A DNA stretch of 64,000 nucleotides from Chlamydiota bacterium (GTDB lineage: Bacteria > Chlamydiota > Chlamydiia > Chlamydiales > Parachlamydiaceae), in assembly GCA_013288825.1 (NCBI GenBank), contig JABDBC010000002.1, positions 22,353 through 86,352 on the forward strand, written 5' to 3'. The notes beneath the pieces are model-generated. The model was given only the letters and a program-made list of their open reading frames with translations. It had not been told where the DNA came from and made no database searches. Below, piece by piece: positions 56,122-64,000 of the stretch. Every line of letters starts with the position of its first letter. The first letter of the stretch is position 1. The translations under genes were made by a program, and so were the position numbers.

Positions 56122-56315
56122 CACTACAAAACAAAGAAAGAAAAAGGAGTTTTATGTTAATCGTTGCAGACAGCCCGGAGGGCTGTTCACGTAATAGCCC
56201 AGGCTGAAGCTCCCCGGAGGGGTAAGCGAAGCCTGGGTAAGTACCAACCAACATACCCCGTCCCGGAGGGCCGGCACCACTGCAAAACAAAGAAAGAAAA
56301 AGGAGTTTTATGTTA
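56004..56315. repeat. 156-bp tandem duplication of a half palindrome
   Basis: Units 56004-56159 and 56160-56315 repeat the right arm of the compound palindrome followed by CAAAACAAAGAAAG and AAAAAGGAGTTTTATGTTA. Each unit therefore ends with a good ribosome site and an ATG opening a frame of only 10-17 codons. These may be leftovers of a gene start copied with the repeat. The rest, 56316-56412, is AT-rich leader of the next gene. Confidence 0.85.
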
Positions 56316-56412
56316 TTTGTAGTTTTAGCCCAACTGTGTTAAGCTATATCACGTGTTAATACAATTAACAATTAATGATAAATAGCAGAAAGACAAAAAG
56401 AGGAATAATATT

Positions 56413-59400
56413 ATGGCTGCTACAACACCACCATCAGGTTCTTCAGATTCATCATTACTCAGGCCATCATCAATTCCTGAACACCCAAGTTCAGTCCCCC
56501 TCCCCCCACCTTCTGAAGAAAAAGAAAAAAAATACGAATTCGGCGAAACAAAGCCAACTTCTGCTGGCACACCCACCACGTTAGAACGCACAGCGGCCAT
56601 TGCAACACCCGCTCTATCAAACTCCGAAAGATGGATCCAAGCTGAACTTGCCAAAATTAAACCCTCCTGGTTCGCACGACTCTTTTCTAACAAAAAAATG
56701 ACAGATTCCGAAAAAAAAGCCGTATTCCTCAAAAAACAAATGGAAACGATAAAAACTCTCTCAAAAGACGTTTTGAAAAGACAACAAAGAGTAGCAAAAG
56801 CGCTCGAGCCATGGGCAACAAGGAAACCAAGAAAAATTGGAGGCTTGGAAGCCATATCACTTCAATTAAAAGTAAAAGAAGATCTTGAAGCCGCCGTCAA
56901 CACAATAAAGGCTGCAACGGAGCGCCTTGCCAACTTAGAAACCATAGTGAGTTCAATCAAAACTACTTCTGCTGATGCACCCGTACCTGCAAGTGTTGAT
57001 AAAGAGCTACAAAAATTAATCAAACAACATCGAAATCAACTTGCAGAAAGCGCGGAAAAAACTAAAGAACACAAAGACATCTTTGAAAATGAATTTAATA
57101 AATTTTTAGACCGTGAGTTGTTGACCGATGAGGACGACCGTAAATTCCCAGGTGTGATTCCAAGCGGAGATTTAAGAGAAGATTCCATCTTGAAAGATCA
57201 TAAACTTTTTCTTGCTAATCTTTGGACGATCTCTTCAACAAAAGATAATCCATCGAAACTATCCGTAGACGGGTGGAGAAGACTCATCAGTGAGTTAGCT
57301 TCCAAAGCCTTCACCGCAAAAGATTCTGACTACAAAGCTCAGGAGAATCTTGTCCTACTAGTCACATATTTAAAAACACAGCAGCCTAAGCTATTAAAAA
57401 AAATCGAAGATGGGCACCCGCTGATCAAATGGCACATCCAGCAAACTCTTAATGAACTTCCAAATGTATGGAATAGCCTATTCAGTAATAGCCCACCTTG
57501 GAATAGAGCTGGGTTTTTACAACATCAGCAGATGGATTCTCCATTATTTGCATTCCGCCAGCAACAAATGGTAAAAATCTCCAGTCAATTTCCGAGCATA
57601 GCAGGCCCTCCAGCTCAGCTCCAGCCCATCAACATCACAGCTGCAAAACGTCAAGCGGAATTCAATAAAAGACTCGAGCTAATCAAAACCAATAAACCCT
57701 ATGGTGGGATCTCTTCAAAAGGATTTACCGAACAGGAATGGAAGGATCTACAATTGTTGGAAGCCCTGATGTATTTTCAGCTAACATTAATGAATCCAAA
57801 AGCTGTTAGAGACATAGCCCTGGCAAACATGGAACCATTGTCGGATGCATCCACACGCTTAGCCACCTCTCCAAACCCCCTACTAGTTTCTATAAATGCT
57901 CTTTGTTGTGGATATGTCCAAATAAATGAAGGCATAATGTCGAAATCTATCAAGCACGTTGATAACGGCCTTTTGTTTAGAGAAAGGGTTCTCGAAGTGG
58001 CTGACTACCGTGATATACAACAGCATTTTCCTTCAATAGTTAAGGCTAGGGTACTTCTGGATCCGAATATTAAAATATCCTTTAGAGAGGGATGGCGAGA
58101 CATTGGAACACTTACAAAAGATGAAGGCCCTGAGCTCGAAGCATTTTTAAAAGCAGATGAAAAAGAAGCTGCAACATTCAATAAAGCTGAAATCAACCGC
58201 ATTGCTGACATTTTGCGAGCTCAGGTCATGATTGGAATCGTTGACAATGACGACTACGAGACTTTGTTTGGAGTGATGGATAAGATTGCGACTATTAATA
58301 CAAAGCTCGGTGAAGAGTGGTTAAAGGCTCACCCATCTCAATTGCATCAAACCTACATAAAATTCATGGAACGTCAAAAAGCTCAGACAGTAGTTCAGGC
58401 GAATGAATTTGTTAATCTAAAAAAATTAGGAACTATTCAAACCGAAGTCCCATTCAAACAACTTGCCGATCAACTAAAAAGAGGACCGGCAAGACAACTA
58501 GTAGAATTATCCGAAAACATGGATACACTTTTATATCTTCGTACGCCTCAATACGGACTGGTTATTACATCAACCCTCGATGAAATTGCAAAACTTGAAA
58601 AAGAGATCGACCATGTCAGAGACGTATCTGAGTCTGATTCTCCCTTATACGAAGCGGTAAGGAAACTGTTCGAAAAATTTGATTCAGACCCCAAGTCCTG
58701 TCTTGACAAAACAAAAGTGCCAGCAGGATTCGTAGATATGTTAAGACGCAAACCTCCCTATCAGGAAGGTTTTGGAATCAGTCGACAAGAATGGGATGCC
58801 CTCACACTATGTTCTACCGTCCAAGAACTTTATGGATCTGATCACCGAGCGAAATCCTGGGGTCCGAATCCAGAGTTTCAAAAACAATTTAGAGAAGCAA
58901 TAGCTCTGCTTGAAGGCAGTGCAAACCCAGCATTAAAAGCCTTAGCAAGTAGCTACGAAGGATTTGTCAAAACGCTTGATATCAACGCTCACAAAGATTA
59001 TTCCCGCTTGCCCGAACTACAACAGCAAAAAGGACTTGTTCTAGATCGATTACGCCAGGCTTATCAAGAGATGCCTGAAGAAAACATCAGAGAACTAAAT
59101 GAACGATTTAGCAACTGTATATCAATGGCATGGGATATTAGTCATAGGATAAATAAAGAGTTCTTCTATAGTGACATGGGAATAGAACTTATCGCCAAAA
59201 CTGAACAGGATGAAAAAGATTTAAAATCATTTGTTGATGAAAAAGATCCCGAAATTTCTGAAAAACAACGAGAACAAGTCAAGCTCGCTGTTGATCGATT
59301 TAAACTCTATATGATGCTTGGAGTGAAAAATAAACATTTTCATCGGAATATTGTTTACGATAAAATGGGACTAATTCAACTAGTCGAAGACAAGCTAAAG

Positions 59401-62400
59401 CTTGTAAAAGAGGTCGAAGACAAGGCTAAAGTCGACGACAACCCTGTTGATGTGCTGTATATTCAATACTGCTCTCGTTTAGAAGAAGAGTTTACAATGG
59501 AAAGCTCTCGAATGGCTAAAGGGGTTAAAAATCCTTTTCTGGACAATCTTCGGGAGAGAATATCAGATGGACCTTTTGAGGTTGTGAGAGAATTGATTGT
59601 ACGACTGAATATCAATAGTTTATCAGTGTCGGCTGAAACTCTTAAAAAAGCTAGAGGGTATCATGATGAAACTATAAAAGATATAGTCGAAAAAATAGCA
59701 AAGTACCCCAATCATCCCTTGAAAGCTAAAATGGAAGCCGAATTGGCTGACGCAAGCGCGAGGCTGAAAAAATTAGAAGCTGAATACGATGAGCAACAAG
59801 GTTTAGAGCGACAAGACTTACGAAAGTTTGATAATACACTCATAGGGCGTTTTAAAGTGACTCAGCCTTTACCAGGAAGTAGAAGGCCGGCAGCATCGGT
59901 GGTCATACTTGGCAGCAGTACCCCTGTAGAGGTTATTCTCAGTAGATCAGACAATCCCATTATCTCAACTGCTGCACAGACATACATTTTGTTCCGCAAA
60001 CTAAAAGACATTCTAGACCCTGCTAAATATCAATCTCAACGTAAATGGCTTTCCTCTATCGCAATTGCAACAAAAGAAATTCAGGAATTAAGACAACGAC
60101 ATGTGGAATTCAATGAAGGACTAGTAGAATTAGGAAAATCTTACCCAGGCATTCAGACATTAATGACGAAGTTCAATGACTTAGTAGGAACCCTTCCTCA
60201 GAATATGTTGAGCCCAACGGACCTTACTCTGTGGAACAGATGTGACCCCTCTCCCTTACTTGATCCCAAAGCCCTTGAAGAGATACTGCCTGGGGACAAT
60301 CCCATAGCAAAATTTGTTGCACTGAAAGAACTGATGGATGCGGTACGTCTAGGCATTGTTTGGGGGGCATTTCCAGCCGACGTTGCCGCAATGCACAGGG
60401 AGCGGATCGCAGCTTGGAATAGAAGGCTTGGTACTTTTGATCCGCCTAATGACATTACAAAGATCTATGATGCATACTGCGAGCAACACAGAAGCCCTCC
60501 AGTCGTTACAGAACGCGTTGCTGAAGTAACTACGACAACAAGCACCACCACAGAAACGGTGATATCTGAAAGCGATAAGAAAGAGAAGGATTCAGCTATT
60601 GGACTACAACAGCTTGAAAACGCTTTAGAACGTGGGGAATCCCAACCCTTCCAAGATATTACTTTTTCATCAGACAATTACCCTAGAAATGTAATAATGT
60701 TTTCCTATCGCATTTTAAATGAATTAAATTCATTAGCTGATAGACGAACCGTCCCTCAAAGAGAATTTCTCTCCTCCTTAGGTTCTGTATTATACTCAGC
60801 AGAATCCATTTTATGGAATAAAACATTTTGTATAAGCACAGATTTAATTAAAAGTGATTGGCTCAAGGAATTTCCAGCACTCAGAAAATTAGTTACCGAT
60901 CTCGATAAAAATATAAGAGTTAAAGTCAGACCTTGGTTAAATGAGGAACAACAAAAGCTTTGGAAAGAGTGTTGCTCCGAAAGTCCTGATTTTCAAATGA
61001 TTTTGCCTGGAGTTGATGCTCCATCGCAAATTCAGGCACTGGATGAACTCATGGATACCATTCGTGCAGGTATCGTTCTCAACGTTTTCACTCCTGAAAA
61101 AGCCAAAGAATATATGGAACAACTGAAGACTCTTCAAGTAAAATTCGACGCTTTGAAACGTCATGTTCCTGCTACCACAGAACAACCTCAGGTCGATGAT
61201 AACATTAAAAAGTATTATATTAAATATTGTGAAAATCTCAAAAAAGCTTACGACTCATTTGTTGAAACTAACGAGGAATTTGATAGACTTGCAAGAGAGA
61301 TCGAATCCAATTTAGTCACTGAGGATGCTGTTCCAGTAGGAAAAAGGGAACAATTCAATGCACTTAATGCACTTAAGGAAAAAATCGGAGCTCTGAGGGA
61401 TTTGCTACTCTCCACCCCTTCTGCTCTTATTTCCCCTCCCCCTCCTTCTGCTGGATTACTGGGTACAAGAGCATCTGAAATTATAGCTGAAACAAAACTG
61501 AAAAAAGAACAAGAGACAAAAGATACCCATACAATCCCGACTACCCAATCAGTAGAAGGGAGTGGCAAAGAAGCTAAAGCTAAAAAAGCAAAAGAAGCAA
61601 AAGAGGGCCTCATATTAGCAGAGCGAGCCGCATTCAAAAAAAGCTTTAGCAAAATATTTCCAGAAATAGCAGACAGGGATACTCCTTTTACATTAGAAGA
61701 GATCGCACGATCAGCAGATCCATTATTCAAGGCTGGGGCACATATCTACAATGCACTATTAATTTTTGAAGGTGATGCTACTGCCTTATATGAACATTAT
61801 AAAAAAATACTGTCAGGAAAAAAAGGTGAAGAATTAGAAATGGAGAGAATTGAAATGGGTAGGGCTATCGAAGCCCTTACTCGAAGCCGCTACGATTCGC
61901 CAACGACAGGAACTAATAAACTCTCCTTTACTCAATCCTTGAGTGCAGCTGGAGATGAACTACGCAAACTTGAAGAACCAACCGGTTCCGGTCGATTCGA
62001 GTTTATACAAATAGTTGAGAAGCACTTGAAGGATTTACCAAAATATCATCCTTTGCATGCCGTTGATCCTGATAGGATTCTCTCTGATCAGGCATTTACA
62101 TTTTCAAAAATGCCGGAAAGTTCCAAAGCAGATTCCTCATCTGAGTCCAGTCGGGTTCGGGCGATTGAAAGCCCAGCCTTAGAACCTGGACAGATAACAA
62201 TTTTACAAGATATGAAAACGCGTTTGTCTTTTGTACTGGCAAGAAAAATTGAAAAACTTCCAAAGGGTACTCTCTTTACAGATGAGCAAATCATAAAATC
62301 CCTCAAGTTCGATGAATTGGATGAATTGAGATCAGCATCTCCGTTAGATCATAAAGAGATTAAAAAAGCGGTAGAAAGCACCTGTATTGGAGCCACAACA

Positions 62401-62658
62401 GCCCTTTATAACTTTGTTGTTAAACAGCTCACACCGGTCACACCTCCTAACAAAGCACTGTCTCAAGCAGATATTAGAACTGAGGTTAGAGGTCTCCTTA
62501 CTATCATTGAACAACTCGAAAAAACTGCTGACAAAGGAGTTATCGATTCCAGTCCGTTAGTTCAACAATTTCTAGGAGACCTTCAACATTTTGGTCCACA
62601 GATTGAGTTAATTTATTCTTGGGCACGAACACCTTCTGAGAAGTATAGAATTGGCTAA
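56413..62658 (+). CDS. Giant modular helical protein (2081 aa)
   Basis: Family member with a Pro/Ser leader (1-72), the N-terminal module from about 77 (AELAKIKPSWFARLF, then KDVLKRQQRVAKAL) and the short domain at about 277-356 (LLKKIEDGHPLIKWHIQQTL). DNA identity with the 873-residue gene is high at the module start, pointing to recent duplication. Residues 430-1660 contain several copies of a module with the core L(M)D-x-x-R-x-GI-x-x-x-x-F and a closing Y-x-x-YC-x-x-L (for example near 640, 1010, 1310 and 1550). This is related to the GxLLGIY module of the 6920-residue protein. Near 1747-1830 lies a variant of the WTEDEI...NIR module. It lacks the IPEPY repeat and the long proline runs. 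AGAGGAA ribosome site. Function unknown. Confidence 0.87.
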   Translation: MAATTPPSGSSDSSLLRPSSIPEHPSSVPLPPPSEEKEKKYEFGETKPTSAGTPTTLERTAAIATPALSNSERWIQAELAKIKPSWFARLFSNKKMTDSEKKAVFLKKQMETIKTLSKDVLKRQQRVAKALEPWATRKPRKIGGLEAISLQLKVKEDLEAAVNTIKAATERLANLETIVSSIKTTSADAPVPASVDKELQKLIKQHRNQLAESAEKTKEHKDIFENEFNKFLDRELLTDEDDRKFPGVIPSGDLREDSILKDHKLFLANLWTISSTKDNPSKLSVDGWRRLISELASKAFTAKDSDYKAQENLVLLVTYLKTQQPKLLKKIEDGHPLIKWHIQQTLNELPNVWNSLFSNSPPWNRAGFLQHQQMDSPLFAFRQQQMVKISSQFPSIAGPPAQLQPINITAAKRQAEFNKRLELIKTNKPYGGISSKGFTEQEWKDLQLLEALMYFQLTLMNPKAVRDIALANMEPLSDASTRLATSPNPLLVSINALCCGYVQINEGIMSKSIKHVDNGLLFRERVLEVADYRDIQQHFPSIVKARVLLDPNIKISFREGWRDIGTLTKDEGPELEAFLKADEKEAATFNKAEINRIADILRAQVMIGIVDNDDYETLFGVMDKIATINTKLGEEWLKAHPSQLHQTYIKFMERQKAQTVVQANEFVNLKKLGTIQTEVPFKQLADQLKRGPARQLVELSENMDTLLYLRTPQYGLVITSTLDEIAKLEKEIDHVRDVSESDSPLYEAVRKLFEKFDSDPKSCLDKTKVPAGFVDMLRRKPPYQEGFGISRQEWDALTLCSTVQELYGSDHRAKSWGPNPEFQKQFREAIALLEGSANPALKALASSYEGFVKTLDINAHKDYSRLPELQQQKGLVLDRLRQAYQEMPEENIRELNERFSNCISMAWDISHRINKEFFYSDMGIELIAKTEQDEKDLKSFVDEKDPEISEKQREQVKLAVDRFKLYMMLGVKNKHFHRNIVYDKMGLIQLVEDKLKLVKEVEDKAKVDDNPVDVLYIQYCSRLEEEFTMESSRMAKGVKNPFLDNLRERISDGPFEVVRELIVRLNINSLSVSAETLKKARGYHDETIKDIVEKIAKYPNHPLKAKMEAELADASARLKKLEAEYDEQQGLERQDLRKFDNTLIGRFKVTQPLPGSRRPAASVVILGSSTPVEVILSRSDNPIISTAAQTYILFRKLKDILDPAKYQSQRKWLSSIAIATKEIQELRQRHVEFNEGLVELGKSYPGIQTLMTKFNDLVGTLPQNMLSPTDLTLWNRCDPSPLLDPKALEEILPGDNPIAKFVALKELMDAVRLGIVWGAFPADVAAMHRERIAAWNRRLGTFDPPNDITKIYDAYCEQHRSPPVVTERVAEVTTTTSTTTETVISESDKKEKDSAIGLQQLENALERGESQPFQDITFSSDNYPRNVIMFSYRILNELNSLADRRTVPQREFLSSLGSVLYSAESILWNKTFCISTDLIKSDWLKEFPALRKLVTDLDKNIRVKVRPWLNEEQQKLWKECCSESPDFQMILPGVDAPSQIQALDELMDTIRAGIVLNVFTPEKAKEYMEQLKTLQVKFDALKRHVPATTEQPQVDDNIKKYYIKYCENLKKAYDSFVETNEEFDRLAREIESNLVTEDAVPVGKREQFNALNALKEKIGALRDLLLSTPSALISPPPPSAGLLGTRASEIIAETKLKKEQETKDTHTIPTTQSVEGSGKEAKAKKAKEAKEGLILAERAAFKKSFSKIFPEIADRDTPFTLEEIARSADPLFKAGAHIYNALLIFEGDATALYEHYKKILSGKKGEELEMERIEMGRAIEALTRSRYDSPTTGTNKLSFTQSLSAAGDELRKLEEPTGSGRFEFIQIVEKHLKDLPKYHPLHAVDPDRILSDQAFTFSKMPESSKADSSSESSRVRAIESPALEPGQITILQDMKTRLSFVLARKIEKLPKGTLFTDEQIIKSLKFDELDELRSASPLDHKEIKKAVESTCIGATTALYNFVVKQLTPVTPPNKALSQADIRTEVRGLLTIIEQLEKTADKGVIDSSPLVQQFLGDLQHFGPQIELIYSWARTPSEKYRIG

Positions 62659-62674
62659 AGATAGCCTTAACGAA

Positions 62675-62829
62675 ACTTATAATTCCCTCTGCGTCTCCCC
62701 GTCTCTGCGTCTCTGCGTTAAATTCGTTATAATGATTAACGCAGAGACGCAGAGGCGGGGAGACGCAGAGGGAATTATAAGTCATTAGAGCTATATTTAA
62801 TCCCCTTGGAGGAAACTAAACCAATGACC
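62675..62829. repeat. Dispersed 150-bp element with ACGCAGAG-class palindrome (inverted copy)
   Basis: Palindrome 62675-62782, then the flank GTCATTAGAGCTATATTTAA to CTAAACCAATGACC, the reverse complement of 14051-14106. It follows the stop of the 2081-residue gene by 16 bases. Confidence 0.88.
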
Positions 62830-62864
62830 GCTTGTTGAGGCTGAGGCTTGTTAAGAATGGGTTA

Positions 62865-62990
62865 AGGCTTGTTGAGAATAGGGTTCAGGCATGCGATTTG
62901 CAATTTGGGCAACCTTTATTTTAAAACTCTGTTGCAGCCCAAATTACAAATCACAAGCCAGACCCCAATTCTCACAAGCCAGATCTAAAT
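62865..62990. repeat. GGTTCAGGCATGCG element upstream of the fifth giant gene
   Basis: Second copy of the element at 32035-32162, same orientation, about 25-150 bases before the ATG at 63016. Preceded by GGCTTGTTGAGAATAGG-like short units. Confidence 0.82.
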
Positions 62991-63015
62991 AAAACATTAT
63001 ACTTATGGTGGTGTT

Positions 63016-64000
63016 ATGATAGGGTCAACAGGAGAATCAAAAGGGTTTTCTGCCCAACCATCCGCAACAGACACTAGTCAAGGACTTCAACCTGCGACAC
63101 CAAATCCTCTAGCTTGGATTGATGCAGAAATAAACAAAATCCACCCCAGCTTACTTCAACGCCTTATACGTTGTCTTACCCTAAAAGGCAGAGGCGATTT
63201 CACCCTAGCCGAAAAGACGACGATTTTTCACAAGAAACAGCTTGCGGAGATCTCAATTTTGTATAATGACGCAGTGAGGTGGCAAAAAGAGGCTCACAGC
63301 AGAATTTACGATTGGATACAACCCTCGCGAGATGAAGAAAACTGGAGACTTCCCTCTTCGGTCTCTCTTGTTACAGCCCTTGATATGCATGAATATGTTC
63401 AAGGACAACTCGCACAAATCCAACAAACAATTCAGATTGTGCAAACAAAGTTAAGCGATTTGCAAACAAGAGTGAGTAAGGCTGACCCAGAAATAACAAC
63501 ACTTTACACACAGCAAGATCGCAAAATTAAGCAACTTATTAAAGATACTGAATTGGTTGAGACAGGATACACCGAAATATTCCCCAAACGGTTTGAAAAG
63601 GCCACTGAAGACGCGGGTATTGCAATGACGGTCACACCTAATATTTCCAAGCATATGCGATTGGACGAAGAAAGGAAATTTTTGGAACAAGTAATGAAAG
63701 GAGACATCGGAAAGGATATATTGAGAGGTTATCGAAAATATACAAGGCAGGGAAAAAAGACAAAGCAAGATGTTTTACAATCTTATCGCACTTTAATTAA
63801 GAAATTGGCGTATCATGCTTTTGGACTGAAAGACCCAGTTGCTCAAAAACAATTAATTACACTAATCAAAGAATTAGAAAATAAGGCTCCTAATTTACTG
63901 AAGAAAATTAAAGGAGAAGGCAGGCATAAGAAGTATCCGATTATTAGTATTTATATTAAGCAAGCAGAGCTCCAATTTACAGACCTACAAAATGAGAGTA
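63016..64000 (+). CDS. Giant-family protein, 5' part only (runs off the window)
   Basis: An open frame of 328 codons continuing past the right edge. After a short Ser/Pro leader (MIGSTGESKGFSAQPSATD) the family N-terminal module begins at about 36 with AEINKIHPSLLQRL, followed by a helix EKTTIFHKKQLAEISILYNDA. The short domain lies at about 255-305 (SYRTLIKKLAYHAFGL, then LENKAPNLLKKIKGEG). The spacing of these blocks follows the 873- and 2081-residue members, so a large protein can be expected. The ribosome site is weak (GGTGGTG). It shares an upstream repeat element with the 6920-residue gene. Confidence 0.85.
   Translation, partial: MIGSTGESKGFSAQPSATDTSQGLQPATPNPLAWIDAEINKIHPSLLQRLIRCLTLKGRGDFTLAEKTTIFHKKQLAEISILYNDAVRWQKEAHSRIYDWIQPSRDEENWRLPSSVSLVTALDMHEYVQGQLAQIQQTIQIVQTKLSDLQTRVSKADPEITTLYTQQDRKIKQLIKDTELVETGYTEIFPKRFEKATEDAGIAMTVTPNISKHMRLDEERKFLEQVMKGDIGKDILRGYRKYTRQGKKTKQDVLQSYRTLIKKLAYHAFGLKDPVAQKQLITLIKELENKAPNLLKKIKGEGRHKKYPIISIYIKQAELQFTDLQNES

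Overview
The window looks like a piece of the chromosome of a chlamydia, probably an environmental (Parachlamydiales-type) one. The evidence is the gene order smpB / dnaN-recF and the pair Mcsc-like chaperone - dnaQ, both of which match chlamydial arrangements (CT076-CT075-CT074 and CT260-CT261 in C. trachomatis). The asparagine-synthetase-like gene, ROK sugar kinase and czc-type metal efflux operon are what one expects of an amoeba-associated relative rather than a reduced animal pathogen. The family cannot be fixed from the sequence alone.

Region 1 (1-22.4 kb) is mostly housekeeping. It holds holB (delta' of the polymerase III clamp loader), a ferritin-like DUF892 protein, a three-gene heavy-metal RND efflux operon on the minus strand (outer-membrane channel, adaptor, pump), a ROK kinase, the 4.5S SRP RNA, an asparagine-synthetase-like gene overlapping a methyltransferase gene, an unrecognised charged protein, a small holin-like membrane protein, a 54-residue putative lipoprotein, the chaperone-like gene with a dnaQ exonuclease, rlmH, smpB, dnaN, recF and clpB.

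Region 2 (22.9-64 kb, running off the right edge) is the striking part. Five consecutive plus-strand genes encode huge hydrophilic helical proteins of 2740, 6920, 873 and 2081 residues plus a fifth cut by the window edge. No enzyme domain or secretion signal is recognisable. They share building blocks: an N-terminal helical module in the last four, a short domain found in all five, and several other modules. One module occurs about nine times in the 6920-residue protein, separated by Pro/Thr/Ser/Ala-rich linkers with poly-proline runs. I read this as a paralogous, recombining family of giant proteins. A role at the host interface (for example as secreted effectors) is inference only.

Region 3 is not a place but a layer. 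At least sixteen long inverted repeats (about 90-340 bp) fill most intergenic spaces, usually starting at or within a few bases of a stop codon. They fall into sequence classes: arrays of GGAC-containing units; ACGCAGAG units; GGATATGCAGGAT units; ACCACAGAG units; GTGCCGGCCC multi-hairpin units; and one unique hairpin. Classes are nested inside one another like shells. Some arms carry gene ends: the C-termini of ClpB and the ROK kinase are encoded by repeat sequence, and a diverged inverted copy of the recF 3' end lies beyond recF. They may work as terminators; their spread and nesting suggest a non-autonomous palindromic element system. No transposase gene, tRNA gene or CRISPR array was seen.
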